Shown here: piece by piece, positions 1 through 6,249 of the stretch
Layout: each line of letters opens with the position of its first letter
How positions within the stretch are numbered: position 1 is the stretch's first letter
Notes under the pieces: model-generated
The model's database searches: none
The model's input: the letters and a program-made list of their open reading frames with translations, nothing else
What the model was told of the DNA's origin: nothing
Program-made: the position numbers and the translations under genes
NCBI GenBank assembly: GCA_031283395.1
Contig: JAITBV010000177.1
Span: 1-9,855, forward strand
DNA length: 9,855 nucleotides
DNA from: Candidatus Adiutrix sp.
GTDB lineage: Bacteria > Desulfobacterota > Desulfarculia > Adiutricales > Adiutricaceae
Direction: 5' to 3'

Positions 1-268
1 CCCGGCTGACGGTCTTGACCTTATGTTGATAGGTCACGAATTCCCCGAAACGGTTCACGAAAGACCAGACATTTTCATCGTCGGTATGGAAGATATGGGC
101 TCCGTGAACATGAAGCATGATGCCGGTATCAGGGTCCCGCCGCGTATGGCAGTTGCCCGCCACATGGTCGCGTTCATCTATGACGGTGATCTGAAATCCG
201 GCTTCGGCCAGGCGGCGGGCCAAAGTGGAACCGGTCAGGCCCGCGCCCACGACCAGCAGGGTTTTCAT
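1..268 (-). CDS. glf: UDP-galactopyranose mutase Glf, N-terminal 89 residues (3' end outside window)
   Basis: The first 89 residues of the FAD-dependent mutase that interconverts UDP-galactopyranose and UDP-galactofuranose in the cytoplasm. The sequence begins MKTLLVVGAGLTGSTLARRL, with the FAD-binding G-x-G-x-x-G at residues 8-13 and the acidic end of the second strand (VIDERDH) at 29-35. GN follows at 38-39. The UGM signature reads GAHIFHT at 56-62, a common variant of GPHIFHT, followed by the family-typical VWSFVNRF and the YQHKV region at 80-84. The ATG at 268 overlaps the upstream stop as ATGA and has a strong GGAGG 6 bases upstream (279-275). The frame stays open to the window edge; a complete enzyme would have about 370-390 residues. 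It lies next to the GlfT2-like gene, which would use its UDP-Galf product. The identification is firm despite the truncation. Confidence 0.93.
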   Translation of the reverse strand, partial: MKTLLVVGAGLTGSTLARRLAEAGFQITVIDERDHVAGNCHTRRDPDTGIMLHVHGAHIFHTDDENVWSFVNRFGEFVTYQHKVKTVSR

Positions 269-2022
269 TGGTCGCCTCCATAAGTCGCCGCGAAGTTTTT
301 GAGCTTTCGGGAAAAACTGACGGGAAAAAGAAAACCGGCCAGGGCGGCCAAACCCTTCAAGGACAATATGAAAGCGCGTCGACGATTGAATATCTTTATT
401 TCAGAGGAATCGGGGCTGGCCACATAACGGGCCGGAAATTTGCCTTTGACCTGGGTCAGCGGCGCCTGAAGCGGCGAAATTCGAAAAAAGCGAGCGGGGA
501 TCAACGAGCCGCCCAAAGCGGCCAGCACGCTGAGAGCGTCGAGGGTTCTGCTCCGGGGAAGGCTTGGGATCAAAAGCGGTTCGCCGACCTTGGCCGCGGC
601 GGCCAAATCATTGGGAAAGCGCGACCGGCAGTTCCGAAGCTTGGCTGCCGTCTCCGGGACGCTGTCTTCTCTCCGCTCGTGAAAACAACGGTAATCGGCC
701 AGGGCCTGAATGACTATCGCCGTAGATGAATAATCGTTGGCGGCCAGAAATTTGGCCAGGCGATAGGCGAAAATCATCATGAGGGCCAGCCGCCAGCGGC
801 GAAAATGAAGGGTGACCCATATGGCGTGATTCCTGACTTCAAGGTAGTTGCGAAGGTCTGATCCCTTGCCTTTGAAATCGGGATGCCAGACGCAGATGCC
901 GTTTAGATATAAAATTTTTCGGTTCAACCTGAAGCTGTATTCCATGTCATCGCCCTTGAACAGGAGCGGCAATGGAAACCCCCGGGACTTGAAATGGCTG
1001 ACCGGTATTGCGCAATACCACCAGGCGGCGTAGGGGCGCAGGCCGGCCGAGGACGGAATATGTTCCAGCCCGGGGAAACCGGCATCGGGGTCCAGGGAGG
1101 ATAAGAGGGTCAGGGTCTCCCTTAAGCCGCCCAAATCGACCGGCCCGGTGGTGTTGTGGTATAACCCGAATTTATCGAAGGCTTCACCCATGGTATGGCA
1201 GTAAGCCGGTCTTTCCCGCAGAAACATGGCCCCGGCGAGGATTTGCCCCGCGTAGTCAGGGGCCAGATTGCGCAGGAGGGCGAGGGTGCGGAACCAGGCT
1301 TCCGGGTCTATGAGGATGTCGTCATCCATGAAGACTATGTGGCTGTGCCCTCCGGCCGCCACAACTTCCCGGGCTCCCCGGCTGAAGCCTCCCGCGCCGC
1401 CGTTGTTGACCGGATTGTGGAACAGGACTACCCCGGGCCGGGCCAGATCGGCCAGGGCCTGGACATCGTGAGGCTGGTTGTTGACTATGTAAAGCCCGGT
1501 GGAGGTTTCAATTTCCCTGTTTTCCCGGCGAGTGCCCTCATAGGTTTCGACCAGTCTCCGCAAATCATCCGCCCGTTCAAAGGTGGTGACCACCAGGGCC
1601 AGAGAAACCTCGGGCCGGCTTGAAAGTGCTTCGGAGGCATAGAAAGCCTCCGGCAACTCGCCTTGAGAGTCGTCCGGCGTCCAGTCAAACCAGCAGAAGT
1701 CAGCTTCCGCCGGAAGATGAAAAACCAACCGCTCCCCGGAACCGGAAAGACGTCGGCTGGCAACGGTCAGAGGTTCCCTTTCGGGGCCGGAACTCAACAG
1801 GTCAAACCGCCCGGCCGCCGAATCCCGCACTTCCAGCCTGAAATCGGCCAATTTGGTCAAGCGGCGCCAATTTTTCTGGTGAAAAATATTCATATAGGCG
1901 CCGGTGCTGATGGTGAGGGCGCCATTGGCGGCCTGGTCCCGCCGGAAATACAAATCATCGGCGCCGGGCGGGTTTTGGGACCGGACCCGCTGCAAAATCT
2001 GTCTCTCCTGGTCAGGGCTCAT
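265..2022 (-). CDS. GlfT2-like galactofuranosyltransferase (GT2 family)
   Basis: A 585-residue glycosyltransferase close in design to mycobacterial GlfT2, which polymerises galactofuranose from UDP-Galf. An N-terminal beta-rich domain (about 20-125) contains TGAYMNIFHQKNWRRLT at 40-56, like the GlfT2 sandwich domain. The GT-A domain starts at about 139 (SLALVVTTFERADDL). Expected residues are visible: NNGGAGGFSRG at 206-216, the metal-binding DDD at 233-235 (MDDDI), WWYCAIP at 334-340, GDD at 357-359 with the probable catalytic acid, and His380 in VWHPDF. Hydrophobic or amphipathic stretches at about 410-426, 495-510 and 550-570 may hold it at the membrane. It is somewhat shorter than GlfT2 (about 640). 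Both ends use ATGA overlaps: the start with the LtaS-like gene (2019-2022) and the stop with glf (265-268). The adjacent glf would supply its donor, which strongly supports the Galf assignment. The linkage made and the number of sugars added cannot be inferred. Confidence 0.9.
   Translation of the reverse strand: MSPDQERQILQRVRSQNPPGADDLYFRRDQAANGALTISTGAYMNIFHQKNWRRLTKLADFRLEVRDSAAGRFDLLSSGPEREPLTVASRRLSGSGERLVFHLPAEADFCWFDWTPDDSQGELPEAFYASEALSSRPEVSLALVVTTFERADDLRRLVETYEGTRRENREIETSTGLYIVNNQPHDVQALADLARPGVVLFHNPVNNGGAGGFSRGAREVVAAGGHSHIVFMDDDILIDPEAWFRTLALLRNLAPDYAGQILAGAMFLRERPAYCHTMGEAFDKFGLYHNTTGPVDLGGLRETLTLLSSLDPDAGFPGLEHIPSSAGLRPYAAWWYCAIPVSHFKSRGFPLPLLFKGDDMEYSFRLNRKILYLNGICVWHPDFKGKGSDLRNYLEVRNHAIWVTLHFRRWRLALMMIFAYRLAKFLAANDYSSTAIVIQALADYRCFHERREDSVPETAAKLRNCRSRFPNDLAAAAKVGEPLLIPSLPRSRTLDALSVLAALGGSLIPARFFRISPLQAPLTQVKGKFPARYVASPDSSEIKIFNRRRAFILSLKGLAALAGFLFPVSFSRKLKNFAATYGGDQ
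275..279 (-). promoter_or_regulatory. Ribosome binding site of glf
   Basis: GGAGG on the minus strand, inside the last codons of the GlfT2-like gene and 6 bases before the glf ATG. It is the strongest site among the three ATGA junctions, suggesting that glf can be initiated independently as well as by coupling. Confidence 0.75.
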
Positions 2023-3593
2023 AGATACTCATGCAGCGCGGTCAATAGTAGAGTGCCGAAGTGTTCCGGAGGAAGCGGGGTGGCGGCAACCGGCCCGGCG
2101 ACGGCCAGGCTTCCCGAGCTGTGCCAGATCAGAAAATCAGTGGCGGCGCTCTGTTCGTCGTCCAATTTCAGCCCCCGCGGCAGGCTGCCGACATGATCGC
2201 CATACCAACCCAGGAGCAGCGGCCGGTCAAGGTCCAGGCCGGCTAGTTCCCCCAAAAAGGAATCGGCGTTCCGCAGATGCCGCGCATAAGCGAGCATGCC
2301 TTCATCCAGGCCGCCGGGCCGGCCGAAGCTGTCTTCAATATCCTTAAGGTCCGGCTGGCCGGCCAGGCGTCCGCTGGGCCACGGGCCATGGGCTTCCAGG
2401 GTTATTATGAAGATGAATTTAGGCCCTCCCCCGGCTGGCAATTCGGGCTTCAGCCTTTCAGCTATGGCGGCGTCGGCAATGTAAGGGCCAAAGCGGCGGG
2501 CGCCTTTGAATTCATCCCGGGCCAGGAAGCGATGGAAGCCCAGATTGGGCAGAGCCCGGTCCCGTCTCAGGAAAGCCGGTGCGCCGGGGTGGATACAGAC
2601 AGCCTCGTAACCCTGGCCGGTCAGCCAGCGCGGCAGGCCGCCGACGGCGGTTTTGGCGGCCAAGGCATAGGGGTTGAATTGAAAACTGCGCAAGTCAGGT
2701 CCGGCCAGGCCTGTCAGAACGGCGAATTCGGTGCGCACGGTGTAGGCCCCGTAGGCAGTTACCCCCAGCCGTCCGGGCCGCCCCTCGGCGGAAAGACGGT
2801 CGAAGTTGGCGGTCCAGGCCGGACCCAAATCGGGCCACAGGCGCCGGAGATGAAAAAATGATTCCGCCTGAACCACAATGACGTGAGGCTGGCCGCGTTC
2901 CAACGGCCGTCTGAGATGGCGGGGCCAGGCGCAGACCTCGGCCAGGCCGTCAGGGGCCGGTCTTACCGCAGCGCCGATCTCGGCCAGGCCGAAACGGTTT
3001 TGCCAAATTCCGCCCAGGACGGCCGCGCCTATCAGCCCGTATCGCCGGCCGTCCCGGGTCGGTTCAAAAACCAATGAGCCGGTCAGAGGCGTTCTTTCTC
3101 CGGCCCGGCTGACGAACCAAGACCAGGCCAGGGCCGCCAGAATAGCGGCCAGACCGCAAAAAAGCCGGGCCGGGCCCGACAGCGCGGTGACCTCGACGAA
3201 ACGCCGGAAAGTCAGACCGGCGATCAACAGAGCCGCCGAACCGGCCAGGAGCGGACCCAGCGGGATGTAGGGCCAATAAAAGCTGGGGAAGAAAAACAAT
3301 TGCCGGGCCATCTGGATATCGGCAAAGACCAGCGGTTCATGCAGAACGGTTATTTTGATCCGGTTGAAATAATACAATAGGAGAGCCGGTCCCAGCAAAA
3401 GGCCGGCCGCCCAGACCGGACGGCCGGTCAAAGCGCTAAGGGCGGAAAAAAGCGGGAGTCCCGTGGCCAAAAGGAAGGCATCGGCCCAAACCGGTCCTGG
3501 CCGTCCGTGGATCCCGGATTCCCGGCGGTGGAGGGCTATAAGACAGCCCCAAAAAAACGTCAGCCCCAGCCCCTCCAGAAGCGGCCTGCTCAT
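2019..3593 (-). CDS. LtaS/MdoB-like membrane transferase (alkaline phosphatase/sulfatase superfamily)
   Basis: A 524-residue inner-membrane enzyme with about five N-terminal membrane segments (roughly 7-22, 38-56, 60-76, 110-128 and 142-162) and an outward-facing catalytic domain from about 235. The metal site and nucleophile follow lipoteichoic acid synthase LtaS: Glu244 in VQAES, Thr285 in YTVRTEF (four residues before Glu289, the spacing of the LtaS nucleophile Thr), His402 in LEAHGPW, and Asp466-His467 in YGDH. Enzymes of this group move phosphoglycerol or phosphoethanolamine from a phospholipid to a glycan or lipid outside the membrane. A true sulfatase is less likely, since the Cys/Ser-x-Pro-x-Arg signature is absent and the protein is membrane-bound. 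The start ATG overlaps the GNAT stop as ATGA and has no clear ribosome site, so it is probably translationally coupled. It may correspond to the rhizobial membrane protein RkpI (from memory). The group transferred and the acceptor are unknown; the next genes suggest a galactofuranose glycan. Confidence 0.88.
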   Translation of the reverse strand: MSRPLLEGLGLTFFWGCLIALHRRESGIHGRPGPVWADAFLLATGLPLFSALSALTGRPVWAAGLLLGPALLLYYFNRIKITVLHEPLVFADIQMARQLFFFPSFYWPYIPLGPLLAGSAALLIAGLTFRRFVEVTALSGPARLFCGLAAILAALAWSWFVSRAGERTPLTGSLVFEPTRDGRRYGLIGAAVLGGIWQNRFGLAEIGAAVRPAPDGLAEVCAWPRHLRRPLERGQPHVIVVQAESFFHLRRLWPDLGPAWTANFDRLSAEGRPGRLGVTAYGAYTVRTEFAVLTGLAGPDLRSFQFNPYALAAKTAVGGLPRWLTGQGYEAVCIHPGAPAFLRRDRALPNLGFHRFLARDEFKGARRFGPYIADAAIAERLKPELPAGGGPKFIFIITLEAHGPWPSGRLAGQPDLKDIEDSFGRPGGLDEGMLAYARHLRNADSFLGELAGLDLDRPLLLGWYGDHVGSLPRGLKLDDEQSAATDFLIWHSSGSLAVAGPVAATPLPPEHFGTLLLTALHEYL

Positions 3594-4237
3594 TTCGACT
3601 TGAACTTGGCCAGCACAAACCCGCCCGCGGCATGAGGGCCCTGCCGGCCCGCCACCGGGGGTTCACTGGCCGGGACGGCCCGGACCACCGAGAATCCACA
3701 GCGTTCATAAAACTCAAGTGACTGCTTGGCCGCGGCCCAGGCGTAAAGACTGACCCCGTTCAAAGCCTCCTGTTCGGCCCAACCCTCGGCCAATTCCAAC
3801 AGAGCGCCGCCCAGGCCCCGGCCCCGGCAATTTTCAGCCACCCACAGGGTATTTACCCAGAGGGTGTCGGGAACGGAAGCGGTCAGGACATTCTCCAGCC
3901 TGGTCAGACGGGCGGGCGTCAGGTATTTGCCGGCCAGGGCCGGCAGGCCCTGTTGAACTGAGGGATAGGCGAACAACAGCCCCCGTGGTTCTTCCGCGTC
4001 CTCCGCCAGCACAACATTTGCCGCTTTATAGACTCCCTCCCCCAGTCCGAAAGCCAAGGACAGGATATCCGAACTTCCCAGGCCGGGGAACAGGCCCCCC
4101 AACAATTCTTCGACCAGGCCGTCGGATACTTCGGCCACGATGGAGGCGATGGTCCCGGAGTCGGCCAGGCCGGCCCGCCGGAAATTGAATTCTTCGGGCC
4201 CGGGGGCAGCCTTAGGGGCGGCGGGATGATTCTTCAT
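3590..4237 (-). CDS. GNAT-family N-acyltransferase
   Basis: A 215-residue GNAT protein that should move an acyl group from acyl-CoA (or acyl-ACP) to an amine or hydroxyl. The fold runs from about residue 18 (FNFRRAGLAD) to the C-terminus. The acyl-CoA pyrophosphate loop is RGRGLGG at 138-144 (R-x-x-G-x-G), after the strand LWVAEN at 131-136. The late motif LEFYERCGF lies at 174-182. The first 17 residues are rich in Pro and Ala and look disordered. The ATG at 4237 is inside the dehydrogenase gene (26-base overlap), with only a weak GTGGAA upstream, so translation is probably coupled. Its stop overlaps the next start as ATGA. The acceptor cannot be told from sequence. Between an amino-lipid module and a glycan module, both N-acylation of an amino alcohol and acetylation of a sugar are possible. 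Acetylation of a small unrelated molecule is less likely given the operon position. Confidence 0.87.
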   Translation of the reverse strand: MKNHPAAPKAAPGPEEFNFRRAGLADSGTIASIVAEVSDGLVEELLGGLFPGLGSSDILSLAFGLGEGVYKAANVVLAEDAEEPRGLLFAYPSVQQGLPALAGKYLTPARLTRLENVLTASVPDTLWVNTLWVAENCRGRGLGGALLELAEGWAEQEALNGVSLYAWAAAKQSLEFYERCGFSVVRAVPASEPPVAGRQGPHAAGGFVLAKFKSK

Positions 4238-5015
4238 CTGGTTCCACTTTGAAATCGGTAAATCCGCGGCTGAAAAATCCGGCCACCGATTCCGGCAGGC
4301 AAGACAGGAGGGCCAGGCCGAGCGCCAGGGTTTTGGGGAAAACTATTTCCGGGGGGTTGTCCGGCAGACGCCCGGCGATGTGGGCCGCCGCCTTTTCCGC
4401 GGACCACAAAAATGGTTTTGGCCCTTTCAGGCGGCGCGACATGGAGGTATCGACATACCCGGGGCTGACGACGGTCACGCCCACCCCCATGGGGGCCAGC
4501 CGGGCCCTCAGCGACAAGCCGTAAAAACGGGCCGCGGCCTTGCCGGCGCAATAAGCCGGGCAGGATTTCAAAGGGTAATGAGCCGCCAGGGAACTTATTA
4601 TGGCGATCTGCCCCCGCCCGCGCTGAAGCATCAATTCAGCCGCGGCCAGGGCTGTGCGGGTTGCCCCCTGGGCGTTGACTTCCAAAAGGCGCTCCAGGTC
4701 ATCGGGCCGCTCCAGCCCCGATTCCAGGGTTGAAGCTGAAACGCCGGCATTGGCGAAAACCAGGTCCAAAGGCTTTTCGCGGTCTATCTTTCCGAACCAG
4801 TCCTTCAGGGCGCGGCCGTCACGAATATCGAAGCTGTCCACGGCGACCAGCGCCCCCCGGTCCCGGCAGGCACCGGCACAATCCATCAGGCGTTGATGAT
4901 CCCGGCCGGCCAGAGACAGCCGCCGGCCGGGCCTGGCGTAGCGTTCGGCCAGAGCCCGGCCCAAACCGCCGGAAGCGCCGGTGACGGCCAAATGTGATAG
5001 ATCCTGGCGATTCAA
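4212..5015 (-). CDS. Short-chain dehydrogenase/reductase, probable ketoreductase (RkpH-like)
   Basis: A classical SDR of 267 residues, expected to reduce a ketone to an alcohol with NAD(P)H. It shows the cofactor loop TGASGGLG at 12-19, the NAG motif at 89-91, Asn114, and the catalytic set Ser142, Tyr155 (YCAGK) and Lys159, followed by PGYVDT at 185-190. Arg37 in AGRD, after the second strand, suggests NADPH preference. A hydrophobic stretch at about 229-248 could lie on or in the membrane, as in 3-ketodihydrosphingosine reductases and some 3-oxoacyl reductases. The start is TTG at 5015, with an in-frame TAA at 5033-5031 and AAGGAG 7 bases upstream. It lies 26 bases after the KpsS-like gene and its 3' end overlaps the GNAT gene by 26 bases. 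Together with the oxoamine synthase, reduction of a 2-amino-3-ketone to an amino alcohol is the most economical role. It resembles rhizobial RkpH. Family is certain, substrate is inference. Confidence 0.92.
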   Translation of the reverse strand: MNRQDLSHLAVTGASGGLGRALAERYARPGRRLSLAGRDHQRLMDCAGACRDRGALVAVDSFDIRDGRALKDWFGKIDREKPLDLVFANAGVSASTLESGLERPDDLERLLEVNAQGATRTALAAAELMLQRGRGQIAIISSLAAHYPLKSCPAYCAGKAAARFYGLSLRARLAPMGVGVTVVSPGYVDTSMSRRLKGPKPFLWSAEKAAAHIAGRLPDNPPEIVFPKTLALGLALLSCLPESVAGFFSRGFTDFKVEPDEESSRRP

Positions 5016-5022
5016 GTCACAA

Positions 5023-5028
5023 CTCCTT
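5023..5028 (-). promoter_or_regulatory. Ribosome binding site that sets the TTG start of the dehydrogenase
   Basis: AAGGAG on the minus strand, 7 bases before TTG at 5015, in the 26-base gap after the KpsS-like gene. An in-frame TAA at 5033-5031 leaves no earlier start, and nearby GTG and TTG triplets are out of frame, so the TTG start is well supported. Confidence 0.75.
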
Positions 5029-5041
5029 GTTTAGTAGGCGC

Positions 5042-6244
5042 TCAAATTCCCAGGAGCCGCAAGCAGCCTTCCAGAGCCAGATCCTGGCCTTCCCGGGTAT
5101 AATAATTACCCGTCGTGATGGCCCGATCCCGCAAGAGGCGAAGGAAGTCCCGGCAGAGCGCGGGGTCCGGCTGAGGCGGCCGGCTCCAAAATTCATCCAG
5201 GTCGCCCTCGCCGCCGGAGGCGGCCAACCCGGGCAGGGCGTAAATGGCTTCTCCCAGGCAGAAAACCGGTTTGCCTTTGGCCAGGGCGGTCAAGCCGGTA
5301 GTGCTGTTGACCAGGACCAGGCCTTTTGACCCGGCGATCATGCGGTCGGTGTCGCCTTCATTGACAAAACATATCCGACCCTCCAGACCTACGGCCTTGG
5401 CGAAAGAGAGCGCGAATTTCCGGTGGCTTCCGATCTCCCAATCCAGGGGATGACTGCGGATGACCAGTGAATACTCCTCCGGCGCCCGTCGTTTAAAGGA
5501 AGCCAGTATGACGGTCATAAGCTCCTGGAGATTGATGAATGGGCAATAGCACCTGATCTGAGTGTCGGCCGGCAATTGCAGAGGCAGAAAAAAATAGGGG
5601 CGGCCATCGGCCAGAAATTCCCGCAATGCTGTTTCATCTTTTTTCCGGCGCCGGCCACGGGTGAAATGGCGCGGCAAAAGCCCGGTCAATTCCCGGAACA
5701 CCGTCTGGGGGCGATGGGTGCGGTAGCGGGGGAAGAGCGGCCAAAAAACGACGTTGCCGAAATGATGCTTGATCGCGTCCCGCACTTTACGGTGTATATC
5801 CGGCTTCAGGTCAGGCGGCGGCGGATACGGCGGCAGGCCGGCGGCCAATTCCCTTATGAGGTCTGGGTCGCGGGGCAACTCGGACCGGCCGCCCACGCCG
5901 TTTTTTGCCAGGGTCACGAAATGAGGCCGCACATAGCCCTCATCGAAAACGAAAATCCGCACTCCCCGGCGGCGGGCCAGTGTGATCGCCGGCTGGTGCA
6001 AAGGCCGGCGATCGCCGATCAGCAGGAGGTCGGTCGCCCGGCTCCGTTCCAGGAAATCATTGAAGAAGGTCGGCCAGGCGTTCAAATCTTTCCGGTAATT
6101 GCGGGCGCCCGGCCACGGCCAATGCAGAAGGTCGCCGCCGCAGAAATTGATTTTGTGGACAGTGTGCCCTTTGGCCGCAAGTTTCAAGCCCAGCCTGTGC
6201 GGGAAGGAACTTTGAGGCATCTGCAGGAAAACGAAAACCCCCAA
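5042..6244 (-). CDS. kpsS: Capsule polysaccharide KpsS-like beta-Kdo transferase (RkpJ-like)
   Basis: KpsS-type proteins act at the inner face of the cytoplasmic membrane and add the first Kdo to a lipid acceptor of group 2-type capsules; in E. coli the acceptor is a lyso-phosphatidylglycerol. The 400-residue length fits KpsS and is too short for the duplicated KpsC. Family signatures of the Capsule_synth domain are visible: the N-terminal FLQ followed by INFCGGD at 32-38, FDEGYVRP at 100-107, IRSHPLDW at 262-269, VNSTTGLTAL at 312-321, and the C-terminal TGNYYT at 378-383. The start is TTG at 6244: an in-frame TAA directly precedes it, and GAGGTG (6256-6251) lies 6 bases upstream. An ATG at residue 9 would cut into the conserved N-terminal strand. 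It starts 5 bases after the oxoamine synthase stop codon. Lying among lipid-synthesis genes, it suggests that their product is the Kdo acceptor (inference). No KpsC or export genes are in the window. Confidence 0.88.
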   Translation of the reverse strand: MGVFVFLQMPQSSFPHRLGLKLAAKGHTVHKINFCGGDLLHWPWPGARNYRKDLNAWPTFFNDFLERSRATDLLLIGDRRPLHQPAITLARRRGVRIFVFDEGYVRPHFVTLAKNGVGGRSELPRDPDLIRELAAGLPPYPPPPDLKPDIHRKVRDAIKHHFGNVVFWPLFPRYRTHRPQTVFRELTGLLPRHFTRGRRRKKDETALREFLADGRPYFFLPLQLPADTQIRCYCPFINLQELMTVILASFKRRAPEEYSLVIRSHPLDWEIGSHRKFALSFAKAVGLEGRICFVNEGDTDRMIAGSKGLVLVNSTTGLTALAKGKPVFCLGEAIYALPGLAASGGEGDLDEFWSRPPQPDPALCRDFLRLLRDRAITTGNYYTREGQDLALEGCLRLLGI

Positions 6245-6249
6245 TTACG

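Noticed and set aside
23..283. Open plus-strand frame of 86 codons at the left edge
   Set aside because: It is antisense to the N-terminus of glf, whose FAD-binding and UGM motifs are clear on the minus strand.
1663..2196. Open plus-strand frame of 177 codons across the junction of the GlfT2-like and LtaS-like genes
   Set aside because: Composition and position mark it as a shadow; the minus-strand genes here carry conserved active-site motifs on both sides.
2019..3593. Reading the membrane enzyme as a sulfatase
   Set aside because: The Cys/Ser-x-Pro-x-Arg activation signature is absent, while Thr285, Glu244, His402 and Asp466-His467 follow the LtaS pattern behind five membrane segments.
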